Below, one piece after another: positions 1 to 9,074 of a stretch of DNA of 64,000 bases; position 1 is the stretch's first letter; every line of letters starts with the position of its first letter. The notes under the pieces are model-generated. The model was not told where the DNA came from. It worked only from the letters and a program-made list of their open reading frames with translations, and did no database searches. A program made the translations under genes and the position numbers. This DNA comes from Flavobacterium alvei (GTDB taxonomy: Bacteria > Bacteroidota > Bacteroidia > Flavobacteriales > Flavobacteriaceae), in assembly GCF_002920895.1 (NCBI RefSeq), contig NZ_PQVG01000002.1:372001-436000 (forward strand), in the 5' to 3' direction.

Positions 1-481
1 CTTTTACTTGAGTAATTGCAGCACCAGTTCCTAAACCAGTTAACCAAGTCATTTTTGCAGCAACATCAATCACATCAGTAGCTGTTGGAGCTTGCAAGAT
101 TGAAGGAAACTTTTGAGTTTTTACTGACCCTAAATCTGAAACTTTACTGTTATATTGAGGATCAGCTGAAATGGCAGTAGCACGAACTTGATACTCTGTA
201 TCCCATAATAAGTTGATTATGTGAAATTTGCTTTCAGTTGTATTAAATTTCATAATAACTGTAGCAAAATTATCACGACTAAGTTCGATATCATAAGAAA
301 CAGCCTCTTTCATTTTAGCCATATCTACCTGAATTTCATTGTTTTGAGAAATCAAATTACTATTTAAAACCGGTCTAAAAAGTCTGGTTTGTGGATAATC
401 ACCTTCGTTTTCACTACACGAGAATATCGTCATAATTCCAACTAGCAGCAATAGAATTTGGATAAATTTTATATTTTTCAT
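1..481 (-). CDS. Outer-membrane lipoprotein of the pectin PUL, 3' end beyond the window (DUF4957/DUF5123-like)
   Basis: The frame is open from an ATG at 481 to the window edge, giving about 160 residues without a stop. The N-terminus is a lipoprotein signal, hydrophobic residues followed by IFSCSENE, so the mature protein would be anchored through the Cys. Residues about 30-125 read like a fibronectin-III-type beta domain (DMAKMKEAVSYDIELSRD, then LLWDTEYQVRATA). It begins 25 bases after susD ends on the same strand, so it belongs to the susC-susD transcript. In Bacteroidota pectin loci the gene after susD is often a DUF4957/DUF5123 lipoprotein thought to bind glycan at the surface. That assignment rests on position and the N-terminal style, since the C-terminal beta-helix part is not visible. 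A SusE/SusF-like binder is the alternative. Confidence 0.65.
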   Translation of the reverse strand, partial: MKNIKFIQILLLLVGIMTIFSCSENEGDYPQTRLFRPVLNSNLISQNNEIQVDMAKMKEAVSYDIELSRDNFATVIMKFNTTESKFHIINLLWDTEYQVRATAISADPQYNSKVSDLGSVKTQKFPSILQAPTATDVIDVAAKMTWLTGLGTGAAITQVK

Positions 482-506
482 ATTTGTGTTTTTTTGTGTT
501 AAACAT

Positions 507-2294
507 TTAGTAACCATAACCATCATTTTTCAATAAACCTTTACTATTTGTGATAGCAACAGCAGGAAGTGGCATTATGTATCTTACAGGATAAGTATAA
601 TTAGCCCAAGCTTTAGTTATCCAATCTTGATATCCCAATGCACCTGTACTACTGTTTAATGCATTCAACCAAGAAACTCTAGTCCAAGTTGCGTCAGGAG
701 CAATTGCTAGTTTTGCATCTAAGTTAAGAATAACTAATCTATTATTAACATTTTTAACATAGATATAATCAGGCAAAGTTCCTGTACCCGCTTTAGCTTC
801 ATCAGCATATTTTTTACACTGCTCCGAAGCGGCTTGCACTTTTTTGTCATATAAATTCCATCTGATTAATTCGTATTTACGAATCATTTCTCCTCCAAAT
901 TCCCATGCTCTTTCATCTACAATTGCATTGAAGAAATTATCTTTACTACCTGAAACGTTAGCTACATAAGTATCCACTTTATCAGTCCAATCTACTTCTT
1001 TAAAAGCTCTTTTTCTAACTCTTTTTAGAGCTGATTGAGCCGCTGCTGTAGGTCCGTTTAGTTCATTTTCAGCTTCTGCATACATCAAAACCACATCTGA
1101 ATAACGCAACATCGGCCAGTTGATACCTGTTCCTTTATTGGTTGATGCTCCTGGAGCTGGACTAAGATATTCTCTACTCCATTTCCCTTGTGCAATAGCA
1201 CCAATACCTACTACTTGTGGAACAAAATCTTTATCTAAATAATACAATCCACAAGTAACATCTCTTCTAATGTCTTTAGTATCAAAAGAATAAAGATAAG
1301 ACGGTGGTATATTCATATAATTACCCCCACTACCATACGGATGAGTACCGGCATCAACTCTAATTCCAATATTCCAACCCACATCTCCTTGACCAATAGG
1401 AAATGGAACTTCAAATAATACATCACTAGTTTTTGGATTTGCAACAATAAATTTAGACTCATTTAAGAAAATTTGATTGAAATCTTTTGGTAATTCTCTA
1501 TCTTTTAAAGTCATTAATTTTTGGGTATAGTCTTTAGCAATTTGATAATAATCTAAATAATCGCTTTTTCTATCCATTGTCATATCGGGTTTCAAGAACC
1601 ATCCTCCTCTTTGCAATGCCAATCTGGCAATCATTCCCAAAGTATATTCTCTATTTACTTGCTCGATACCATAAGATGTTTGATCGGCCCATTGCATATC
1701 CTTTTCAGCATTAATCATATCTTGAATTACAGCTGAAAGAATTACATTTCTATCTTCTTTAGGCAAATTAAATTCAACACCTGCTTTAGGAGCTTGTGTC
1801 ATAAATGGAACATCGCCAAAATGAAACACCAACATACTATACCAATAAGCTCTTAAAGTATAAGCCTCTCCTAAAAACTGTCTCATATTACTTTTAATGG
1901 CAGGATCGGTAGAATTCAAGGCAGCACTAGCATTAATACCATCTATAACGAAATTTGCATCTCTAATAGCTTTATAAGCTTCTTCCCAAACTACTTTCAA
2001 ATCTCCGTTTGTCACCTGAGGCGTTAAATTCCAAATTTGATAACGATCAGATGTAGATGTACCGAAATTTTGCTCGATATCTGTATTTCCTGTCATATTA
2101 TTAGACAATCTCGATCTAAAAGCATCTTGATTAAAATGAGTATATATAGCATTAGTAGCTTTTCTAGCATCATCAACATTAGAAAACACATATTCTGAAT
2201 TGAAAGTTGACAAGGAATCCGGCTCTAAAAAATCCGAACAGCTATGCATTATAAATGCCAGAGCTATAATTAATATGTTTTTTATATTTTTCAT
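507..2294 (-). CDS. SusD/RagB-family glycan-binding lipoprotein
   Basis: This 595-residue protein has a lipoprotein signal (basic MKNIKN, hydrophobic stretch, MHSC) followed by SDFLEPDSLSTF, the usual SusD start. Typical SusD features are present: FSNVDDARKATNAIY near residue 40, AYTLRAYWYSMLVFHFGDVPF near 145-165, LRYSDVVLMYAEAEN near 395, and a C-terminal MPLPAVAITNS. SusD proteins sit on the outer leaflet and form a lid over the partner SusC channel, capturing oligosaccharides. The gene follows susC by 45 bases on the same strand. With GH28, PL10, CE8 and GH105 genes opposite, the ligand is most likely pectic oligosaccharide, which is an inference from context. Confidence 0.95.
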   Translation of the reverse strand: MKNIKNILIIALAFIMHSCSDFLEPDSLSTFNSEYVFSNVDDARKATNAIYTHFNQDAFRSRLSNNMTGNTDIEQNFGTSTSDRYQIWNLTPQVTNGDLKVVWEEAYKAIRDANFVIDGINASAALNSTDPAIKSNMRQFLGEAYTLRAYWYSMLVFHFGDVPFMTQAPKAGVEFNLPKEDRNVILSAVIQDMINAEKDMQWADQTSYGIEQVNREYTLGMIARLALQRGGWFLKPDMTMDRKSDYLDYYQIAKDYTQKLMTLKDRELPKDFNQIFLNESKFIVANPKTSDVLFEVPFPIGQGDVGWNIGIRVDAGTHPYGSGGNYMNIPPSYLYSFDTKDIRRDVTCGLYYLDKDFVPQVVGIGAIAQGKWSREYLSPAPGASTNKGTGINWPMLRYSDVVLMYAEAENELNGPTAAAQSALKRVRKRAFKEVDWTDKVDTYVANVSGSKDNFFNAIVDERAWEFGGEMIRKYELIRWNLYDKKVQAASEQCKKYADEAKAGTGTLPDYIYVKNVNNRLVILNLDAKLAIAPDATWTRVSWLNALNSSTGALGYQDWITKAWANYTYPVRYIMPLPAVAITNSKGLLKNDGYGY

Positions 2295-2339
2295 AATAAA
2301 TAAATTATATGTTAATTTAAAGGATAAAATTATTAAGGA

Positions 2340-5300
2340 TTAAAAAGTAACGTTTAAACCAAAAGTAAATCCAACAGTTTTAGGATAAGAAGAATAATCT
2401 AACCCAGGAGTCAATGCAGCAAAACCATCGCTTCTTGTAGAATTCACATCAGGATCGTATCCAGAATATTTTGTCAATAACCATAAGTTACTACCTGTAA
2501 CGTAAAGTCTTAAATTATTAATCGGAGCTTTTTTCCAATCTTTTATAGGAAGTGTATATCCAATAGTAACATTATTCAATCTTAAGTAAGAAGCATCCTC
2601 AATAGCCCAATCCGTCACTACAACTGATGCTGACCCTGCTCCTCCAAATGAATTATTTCCACTCCAGATTGTTTTATTTTTATTCATTTCAGCTAGTTGA
2701 GCTAAGTCAGTAACAACTCCACCTGCAACACCTGTATAAGAACCATCTGCATCAATATATGTAAATCTGCTAGCTGAGTTCATCGAGTTCAACATATTAC
2801 CATAAGTAGAACGATACAATTGATTGTAATCAATTTTACCCGTATTATAAACATCACCACCTAAAGACCAGTTGAAAAAGGCTGAAAAATCAAACGCTTT
2901 ATAAGTTCCACTCAATCCGAAACCACCTTGAGCAGTAGGATTAGCATCGCCTATAATTTTTCTATCACTACTATTGATAACACCATCTTCATTCAAATCT
3001 TTCAATTTCATGTAACCTGGCTTAATGCTAGACACTCCTAAAGTTCCTGAAGCATCAACTACACCAGCCTTTAAAACATACCTACCAGTTGTTGCGTTAT
3101 AACTTTCGAAATCATCTGTTGTGTACATCCCTTGATTTACATACCCATACATTAACCCAACTGATTTTCCAACTGCTAAATAATAATCATCTCTATCTTT
3201 CAAATCAGTACTTGCCCAGTTTGATTGCATGAAACGCTCTTGTGTTCCGTCCAACTCATCAATTCTAGATATGTTTCTACCAATATTAAAATTAGCTGTC
3301 AATGTAAAATCTTTTTTATCAATCAAATAAGCACTAAGAGACAATTCAGCTCCTTGATTTGAAGTACTACCCACATTATCCCATTGGTTGTTAAATCCTG
3401 AAACAGGAGAGATAGCAGAAGCCAACAATAAATCTTTGGTTGTGTTTTTATAAAAATCTAAACTACCCGATAATTTAGAGTTGAAAAATTTGAAATCCAA
3501 ACCTACGTTTCTGTTAATTGTTGTTTCCCAAACCAAATCAGGATTATATAAAGTATTACCTGAAACAGCGTAATAAGTATTGAAAGCATTATTTCCAAAA
3601 CCTGGTCCTCTAGTTGAAGAAGCTCCAAATATTAAATCAGTTGAATTAGCCGGAATTCTATCATTACCAGTTTCTCCATAACTAACTCTCAATTTAAGTT
3701 CATTAATCATTTTTGAATCTTTCAAAAATGGCTCGCTTGAGATTTTCCATCCCGCTGCAAAGGCAGGAAATAAACCTACTCTATTTTCTTTTGCAAATTT
3801 ACTTGATTGATCTTGACGCACTGTAGCTGTAAACAAGTATTTGTCTTTGTAGGAGTAATTTGCTCTTGCAAATAAAGAGAATCTATTTTCATTGGTACTT
3901 TCATAAGTACTATATTCCGTTATTGTTCCCAATTGCATAGCAGCAAACATTTCTTCTGGAGTGATGGATGCTCTATACAAACTTCCTTTAACATGAGAAC
4001 CCTGTCCTCCTATTGAATAGGTTTCTTGACCAGCCAAAATTCCTAATTGATGCTCTCCTATATTTTTGAAATCATAATTCAATGTATTGGTCAATCTGTA
4101 AGAAAAATTTCTATAATCATCTTTAGTTCCTATTGGCAAACTACTTCCTTCTTGTTGAGATAAAGAAGTTTTAGGACCATAAAATCTTAACTTATCACCA
4201 AAAGTATTACTAGTAGAAATAACCGATTTTAGATTTAAGTTACTCAAAATATCCCAACCTAAACCAGCGTTAAAAACATAACTATTTTCTTTGTTTTTTC
4301 TCCAATCTTGTTCAGCCAAGTCATTTGGATTTACCAAACTTAATAAAAACTCTTGATAATCATCACTTCCATCGTTATTAACCGCATCAAGATCCAACTC
4401 ATCAGCAATTCCATTTGTAGGTCTAGCTGTTACAATATTCTTAATTCTCAATTGAGAACTACCTGAAGTTCCACCACCTCTAACGGTTCTATTTGTAATT
4501 CTAGCGCCTATGTCAAATTTTAATTTCTTAGAAATATCGTGATTCAATTTAAAATTGATTACATTTCTATCTAAACCAGATCCTTGAATAATACCATCAT
4601 CTTTATTAGAACTCAGACTAAGTGAAAACTTTGTAGTTTCACTACCACCAGTAAGACTTATATTGTTAAAAAATGAAATAGCTCCACCACCAAAAACATC
4701 ATCTTGCCAATCATTAGCTTTCTTATATTTATACAATTCCAAATCATCGTATTTACCAAAATATTTTTCGAATGCTTTAACAGTTGCCCCAGAATTAACT
4801 CCATCTTTCAAACGAGCAGTTTCATATTGCATTGTCACAAATTCATAAGGTGATAAAACTTCCAACCTTTTGTAATTAGGCAAAGTATTCAATTGAGAAT
4901 AATGGTTGTAAGTAATAGTTGTTTTTCCAGCTTTTGGTTTTTTAGTTGTAATAACAACCACCCCATTAGATGCTTGTGCCCCATAAATTGCAGTAGTAGC
5001 TGCATCTTTCAAAACATCAATACTTAATATATCTGTTGGAGGAATATCATTAATATTACTAACAATAAATCCATCTACTACATACAAAGGAGAATTATCT
5101 TGTGTAACAGACCCTCCACCTCTAACTCTAATTACAATATCAGAGCCTGGAGCACCATCTACTGTTTTTACGCTAACACCAGCTAGTCTTCCTGACAATG
5201 CTTCCGCAACGTTAGTTACTGGCATTTTAGACAATTCCTTTCCTGTTATCGAAGAAACCGAACCTGTTAAATTTTCTTTCTTAATGGTTCCATACCCATA

Positions 5301-5660
5301 AGATACTACTTTAACTTCACCTAATTGTTCTGCACTTGATTTTAAGGACACATTCACTACAGTTTTACCTGCTACAGGAGTAGATTGCGAATCAAAACCA
5401 ATATAACTAACTATAATAACAGCTTTGTCTGTAGTTAATTTTAATTTGTATTTACCGTCCAAGTCGGTACTAGCGGTATTCCTAGTGCCTTTTTCAACAA
5501 TATTCACACCTGGCAATGGAAAACCAGTATCATCCTTAACCACACCACTTATTGTAGTTCCATTTTGAGCAGCTACCTCATTAATCATAAATAAGCTAAG
5601 GAAGAGCATAATGACAAAACTTAATCTTTTGCCTTTTTTAAATGCATATTTAACATTCAT
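2340..5660 (-). CDS. SusC/RagA-family TonB-dependent outer-membrane transporter
   Basis: This protein of 1106 residues has a signal peptide, then a carboxypeptidase-regulatory-like beta domain (ISGVVKDDTGFPLPGVNIVEKG, about residues 37-110). A TonB-dependent plug follows, with the SusC hallmark LSGRLAGVSVKTVDGAPGSD and IRVRGGGSV, then YVVDGF and a long 22-strand-type barrel ending in a terminal Phe (FGLNVTF). It imports oligosaccharides with SusD using proton-motive force relayed by TonB. The gene has an approximately 280-base leader containing a LacI-type operator overlapping a TAnnTTTG element, so it is probably repressed without pectin. Substrate is inferred from the neighbouring pectinases. 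Confidence 0.96.
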   Translation of the reverse strand: MNVKYAFKKGKRLSFVIMLFLSLFMINEVAAQNGTTISGVVKDDTGFPLPGVNIVEKGTRNTASTDLDGKYKLKLTTDKAVIIVSYIGFDSQSTPVAGKTVVNVSLKSSAEQLGEVKVVSYGYGTIKKENLTGSVSSITGKELSKMPVTNVAEALSGRLAGVSVKTVDGAPGSDIVIRVRGGGSVTQDNSPLYVVDGFIVSNINDIPPTDILSIDVLKDAATTAIYGAQASNGVVVITTKKPKAGKTTITYNHYSQLNTLPNYKRLEVLSPYEFVTMQYETARLKDGVNSGATVKAFEKYFGKYDDLELYKYKKANDWQDDVFGGGAISFFNNISLTGGSETTKFSLSLSSNKDDGIIQGSGLDRNVINFKLNHDISKKLKFDIGARITNRTVRGGGTSGSSQLRIKNIVTARPTNGIADELDLDAVNNDGSDDYQEFLLSLVNPNDLAEQDWRKNKENSYVFNAGLGWDILSNLNLKSVISTSNTFGDKLRFYGPKTSLSQQEGSSLPIGTKDDYRNFSYRLTNTLNYDFKNIGEHQLGILAGQETYSIGGQGSHVKGSLYRASITPEEMFAAMQLGTITEYSTYESTNENRFSLFARANYSYKDKYLFTATVRQDQSSKFAKENRVGLFPAFAAGWKISSEPFLKDSKMINELKLRVSYGETGNDRIPANSTDLIFGASSTRGPGFGNNAFNTYYAVSGNTLYNPDLVWETTINRNVGLDFKFFNSKLSGSLDFYKNTTKDLLLASAISPVSGFNNQWDNVGSTSNQGAELSLSAYLIDKKDFTLTANFNIGRNISRIDELDGTQERFMQSNWASTDLKDRDDYYLAVGKSVGLMYGYVNQGMYTTDDFESYNATTGRYVLKAGVVDASGTLGVSSIKPGYMKLKDLNEDGVINSSDRKIIGDANPTAQGGFGLSGTYKAFDFSAFFNWSLGGDVYNTGKIDYNQLYRSTYGNMLNSMNSASRFTYIDADGSYTGVAGGVVTDLAQLAEMNKNKTIWSGNNSFGGAGSASVVVTDWAIEDASYLRLNNVTIGYTLPIKDWKKAPINNLRLYVTGSNLWLLTKYSGYDPDVNSTRSDGFAALTPGLDYSSYPKTVGFTFGLNVTF

Positions 5661-5756
5661 AGTTTAATATTTAGTTATTATTATTTTGTTTTCTGTTATT
5701 TATTTTAAATTATTTAATTGAACACGAAATAGAATGAAAAAATGATAAGATATTGT

Positions 5757-5918
5757 TTAATATTTATTTACACATTTAAATAGTATCGAATTTTCTAACT
5801 GAAGTAGATTTGAATTCAAAAACAATGCTTTACCAACGGAATAACGGATTTTTTCAAAATCTTCTAACCTTAGATTTACAAATTGACATTTATTTATTTT
5901 TACTTTCAAATTATTCAT
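5757..5918 (-). CDS. Possible 53-residue leader ORF in the susC 5' region
   Basis: If transcription starts a few bases after the -7 element at 5946-5953, the first ATG in the message is at 5918. It opens a frame of 53 codons ending at 5757, 96 bases before the susC start. The peptide (MNNLKVKINKCQFVNL...) has no signal peptide and no family I recognise. It may be chance, because the region is very AT-rich. It is listed because of its position directly behind the promoter. Confidence 0.25.
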   Translation of the reverse strand: MNNLKVKINKCQFVNLRLEDFEKIRYSVGKALFLNSNLLQLENSILFKCVNKY

Positions 5919-5929
5919 AAAAACAAAAG

Positions 5930-5953
5930 AATGCAATCGATTACGCAAATTTA
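5930..5953 (-). promoter_or_regulatory. susC promoter -7 element with overlapping LacI-type operator
   Basis: Read on the minus strand, TAAATTTG (5953-5946) matches the Bacteroidota -7 consensus TAnnTTTG. It runs straight into TGCGTAATCGATTGCATT (5947-5930). The 16-base core TGCGTAATCGATTGCA is identical to the site before the GH28 operon and has the central CG typical of LacI-family operators. No clean -33 TTG is seen at 19-20 bases. Binding here would cover the promoter melting region, so repression is the expected effect. Confidence 0.75.
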
Positions 5954-6240
5954 ATCAATATTCTGAATAAAAAAAATAAAGTTGAGAAAAAAACTTATAA
6001 TCATAAAAAAAACTCATTTTAATTATAAAATATAATTAAAATACCGAACTTATTTATAATTCTATAATTATTCAAACTTAATTAACATAAAAAAAGCATA
6101 ATTATCAACACAAAAAAAAGAACTTTAATTTACCTTATAGTCCTACAAAAGAAAAACAAGAAACAAAGTAACCTTACAACATTAAGCTCCTCAAAAAATA
6201 AAATTCAAAATACACTATTTACCCATTAATAATACAAATA

Positions 6241-6273
6241 AAGGGTTAAAATACCTCAACTATTTTAACCCTT
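6241..6273 (-). terminator. Hairpin downstream of the LacI regulator gene
   Basis: A perfect 13-base stem (AAGGGTTAAAATA / TATTTTAACCCTT) with a 7-base loop lies 30 bases past the lacI-type stop. On the minus strand it is followed by TTTATTTG, a weak T-tract. It probably ends the regulator transcript and separates it from susC, although the weak tail makes efficiency uncertain. The rest of 5954-6302 is AT-rich spacer in which I see no gene. Confidence 0.6.
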
Positions 6274-6302
6274 AAATCTATAATAATTACTTAAAAAGAA
6301 CT

Positions 6303-7352
6303 TTATTTATAAACCTCAGCCCTCAATGAAGATTCTCTAATTTTTAACTCCGAAGTAAGCACAACCTGATTAGAAGCTTTTAAATTTCCAGTTTTATTAA
6401 TACGTTCAAGAAATACTTTGGCTGCCATTTTCCCCATCTCTAATGGAACCTGATTAACAGTTGACATTGGAAGCTCCATAAAATCAGTAAAAGGCTCATT
6501 TCCGAAACCTACTACACAAAAATCTTCTGGAATTCGAATACCATCTGATTTAAGTTGCTGAATTGCTCCCAAAGCAGCAAAATCACCAGAAGAAAAAATA
6601 GCATCAGGCGGAGACTTTAATTTCATCAGTGTTTTTACAGCATTAGCACCTTCCACAATTGTACTTCTTGTTTCAATCACATAATTTTCATCAAATTCAA
6701 TTCCGCTATCAATAAGTGCTTGTCTGTATCCATCGAATCTATTTTTAAATATTTCCAAAAATTGATTTCCCTTGAAATGGGCAATTCGAGTACATCCTTG
6801 TTCAATTAAATGTTTGGTTGCTAAATAAGAAACTTCAAAGTCATTTATAGTAACTGAACTAACTCCTTCAATACTTTTCTTTCTATCAAAGAATATTAAT
6901 GGAACATTTTTTTCTACAACTCTTTTAATAATTCTATCAATTTCAACACTAAAATCTTGTGAACTTATACTAGAGACCGACATTAATATTCCGTCAACCT
7001 GAGCATTCAATAGCGTATTGATATTCTCAAACTCTCTCTTTTCGTCTTCGTGAGTTTGACAAATAATTACATTGTATTTATGTCCATATAACTCTTCCTC
7101 TATTCCCCGAATTACTGATGCAAAAAAGTTACTATCAATACGAGGAACAATGACTCCAACATTAAAACTCTTACCACTTCGAAGTGCCAAGGCTAGTTTG
7201 TTTTGCTTATAGTTCATTTTGGCGGCAGTCTCGATAACCAGTTTTCGAGTACTTTCGCTAATTTTGGGATTATTATTTAATGCTCTTGAGACAGATGCCG
7301 CTGTAATATCAAGTTCTTTTGCAATGTCATAAATTGTAGTTCTGCGAGCCAT
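6303..7352 (-). CDS. LacI-family transcriptional regulator of the pectin locus
   Basis: The 349-residue protein begins with the LacI helix-turn-helix and hinge: TIYDIAKELDITAASVSRALN (residues 6-26), then ALRSGKS. A periplasmic-binding-protein-like effector domain follows from VGVIVPRIDSNFFASVIRGIEEEL to the end, with FSSGDFAALGAIQQLKSDGIRIPEDFCVVGFGNEPFT near 235-275. Length is normal for the family. It lies between susC and the GH28 operon. A copy of the proposed operator lies 64 bases before its own start, so it is likely autoregulated. The same sequence overlaps the promoters of susC, the GH28 operon and a PL1 gene at 34.7 kb. The effector is unknown; a galacturonate-derived sugar acid would make sense. 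Confidence 0.95.
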   Translation of the reverse strand: MARRTTIYDIAKELDITAASVSRALNNNPKISESTRKLVIETAAKMNYKQNKLALALRSGKSFNVGVIVPRIDSNFFASVIRGIEEELYGHKYNVIICQTHEDEKREFENINTLLNAQVDGILMSVSSISSQDFSVEIDRIIKRVVEKNVPLIFFDRKKSIEGVSSVTINDFEVSYLATKHLIEQGCTRIAHFKGNQFLEIFKNRFDGYRQALIDSGIEFDENYVIETRSTIVEGANAVKTLMKLKSPPDAIFSSGDFAALGAIQQLKSDGIRIPEDFCVVGFGNEPFTDFMELPMSTVNQVPLEMGKMAAKVFLERINKTGNLKASNQVVLTSELKIRESSLRAEVYK

Positions 7353-7415
7353 ATTAAGTTATAAATGTAAATTATTGCGTAAATCTAATTTAAATAAACC
7401 ACATTTACCAAATAA

Positions 7416-7439
7416 TACGTTATCGATTGCGCAAATTTT
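7416..7439 (-). promoter_or_regulatory. Operator copy upstream of the LacI regulator gene
   Basis: On the minus strand TGCGCAATCGATAACGTA (7433-7416) shares the 12-base core TGCGYAATCGAT with the other three sites. The bases in front read AAAATTTG, one mismatch from TAnnTTTG, in the same spacing as at the other three. It probably mediates autoregulation. Two additional partial matches lie nearby, TTGCGTAAAT at 7376-7385 and TGCGTAAT at 7527-7534, and could be weak half-sites. Confidence 0.6.
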
Positions 7440-7535
7440 TTTTTTTTGACTTTTTTTTATTAAAACACTTATAATTTACATATTTAAGTTTTTTTAATAA
7501 ATAAATTATATTTAATATTTTTAATCTGCGTAATA

Positions 7536-7581
7536 TTGTTTATTCCAAACTTATTTGTAAGTTTGCGTAATCGATTGCATT
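7536..7581 (+). promoter_or_regulatory. Promoter of the pectinase operon with overlapping LacI-type operator
   Basis: TTG at 7536-7538 and TAAGTTTG at 7558-7565 are separated by 19 bases, a full match to the Flavobacterium -33/-7 pattern. TGCGTAATCGATTGCATT starts at 7564, overlapping the last two bases of the -7 element and covering the expected start site. The GH28 ATG follows at 7612, giving a leader of about 40 bases. This is the only clear promoter seen before the ten-gene run that ends with fructose-1,6-bisphosphatase. Confidence 0.8.
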
Positions 7582-7611
7582 TTTAATAATTAACTAAAGT
7601 TTTATCTAAAT

Positions 7612-9066
7612 ATGAACAATTTCAAAACCAAAATTATTAGACGAAAACTAAATAAAACAGTATTGTTTTCTATTGGTTTCTTCTTTTTAATAATTTCCTT
7701 AACTAGAGCACAAGAAACCACAGATACAAAACAAGTTTGGAACAAAATGGAAACGATCCTTAACAGTGTAAAAGTTCCTAATTTCCAAAACAAAACCTTT
7801 AATATTCTGAAATTCGGAGCGCAATCAAATAGCACTTTTGATAATACTAAAGCAATAAAAAAAGCCATTCTAGCTTGTTCAAAAAGTGGCGGAGGAGTTG
7901 TTTTGGTTCCTTCTGGCAAATATTACACCGGCCCAATACATCTAGAAAACAATGTAAATTTACATTTTGAGGAGGGAGCCGAAATTTTATTCAGCACCAA
8001 CCCCAAAGACTATCCTATCGTACATACTTCTTTCGAAGGAACTGAATTGATGAATTATTCACCATTAATTTATGCCTACAAAAAACATAATATTGCAGTA
8101 ACCGGAAAAGGAATTATTAATGGTCAAGCTACAAAAGAAAATTGGTGGCCTTGGTGCGGTGGTGGTTCTTATGGTTGGAAAAAAGGAATCCCAAGTCAGT
8201 CAGATCCGCTCAATAGACAACGATTAGTAGATATGGCCGAAGAAGGAATCCCAGTAGAAAAACGTATTTTTGGCGAAGGTCATTACTTAAGACCCAATTG
8301 TGTAGAATTCTTTGAATGTACTGATGCTCTTTTGAAAGACGTAACTATCAAAGATGTGCCTTTTTGGGTAATTCATCCTATCAAATCAACAAATGTTATC
8401 ATTGATGGTGTTACAGTAAGAAGTCATGGTCCTAACAATGATGGTTGTGATCCCGAATATTCTAAAAATGTAATCATTAAAAATTGTACTTTCGATACTG
8501 GCGATGATTGTATTGCTATAAAAGCAGGTCGTGATGCCGATGGAAGACGTGTTGCTATAAAAAGTGAAAATATAATAGTTCAAAATTGTACAATGTTTGA
8601 TGGACACGGTGGTGTTACTATCGGAAGCGAAATATCTGCTGGAGTTAGCAACGTTTATGTAGAAAATTGCGTTATGAATAGTCCAAACCTTGATGTGGCA
8701 ATTCGTTTAAAAACCAATTCAAGAAGAGGTGCATTAATCGAAAATTTCTATGTTAGAAATATAGAAATTGGACAAGTTCGTGAAGCTATAGTAAAAGTTG
8801 ATATGTTTTATAATGTTCACGGAAACCAAACTGGAAACTTTATCCCTCGAATTGAAAACATTTCATTAGAAAATGTAAAAGTAAAAAATGCTGGAAAATA
8901 TAGCATTCTTGCCAAAGGATACAAAGAATCGCCAATCAAAAACATCACTTTCAAAAATGTAACTATAGAAAAAGTAGGTACACCGTTTTCGATTGAAAAT
9001 GTAACTAATTTGAATTTCATTGACACCTATATCAATGGAGAACTTGTAAAGAATCCGAATAATTAA
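7612..9066 (+). CDS. GH28 polygalacturonase-type glycoside hydrolase, exported
   Basis: The 484-residue protein has an N-terminal hydrophobic segment ending at TRAQ, a likely signal peptidase I site near residue 34. A right-handed beta-helix follows. All GH28 signature residues are present: PNNDGCDPEYS with Asp277, TGDDCIAIKAGRD with Asp298-Asp299, GHGGVTIGSE with His332, and RLKTN with Arg365 and Lys367. The family hydrolyses alpha-1,4-galacturonosyl or rhamnogalacturonan-type linkages by inversion. The insert rich in Trp and Gly at 177-192 suggests an exo-acting or oligomer-trimming enzyme, but this cannot be settled by reading. It is the first gene of the operon and probably periplasmic. 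Confidence 0.93.
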   Translation: MNNFKTKIIRRKLNKTVLFSIGFFFLIISLTRAQETTDTKQVWNKMETILNSVKVPNFQNKTFNILKFGAQSNSTFDNTKAIKKAILACSKSGGGVVLVPSGKYYTGPIHLENNVNLHFEEGAEILFSTNPKDYPIVHTSFEGTELMNYSPLIYAYKKHNIAVTGKGIINGQATKENWWPWCGGGSYGWKKGIPSQSDPLNRQRLVDMAEEGIPVEKRIFGEGHYLRPNCVEFFECTDALLKDVTIKDVPFWVIHPIKSTNVIIDGVTVRSHGPNNDGCDPEYSKNVIIKNCTFDTGDDCIAIKAGRDADGRRVAIKSENIIVQNCTMFDGHGGVTIGSEISAGVSNVYVENCVMNSPNLDVAIRLKTNSRRGALIENFYVRNIEIGQVREAIVKVDMFYNVHGNQTGNFIPRIENISLENVKVKNAGKYSILAKGYKESPIKNITFKNVTIEKVGTPFSIENVTNLNFIDTYINGELVKNPNN

Positions 9067-9074
9067 TCCATTCA

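Noticed and set aside
4663..4848. Short plus-strand frames within susC, and similar frames opposite other large genes
   Set aside because: They are antisense to well-supported genes, have no signals, and carry unlikely compositions.
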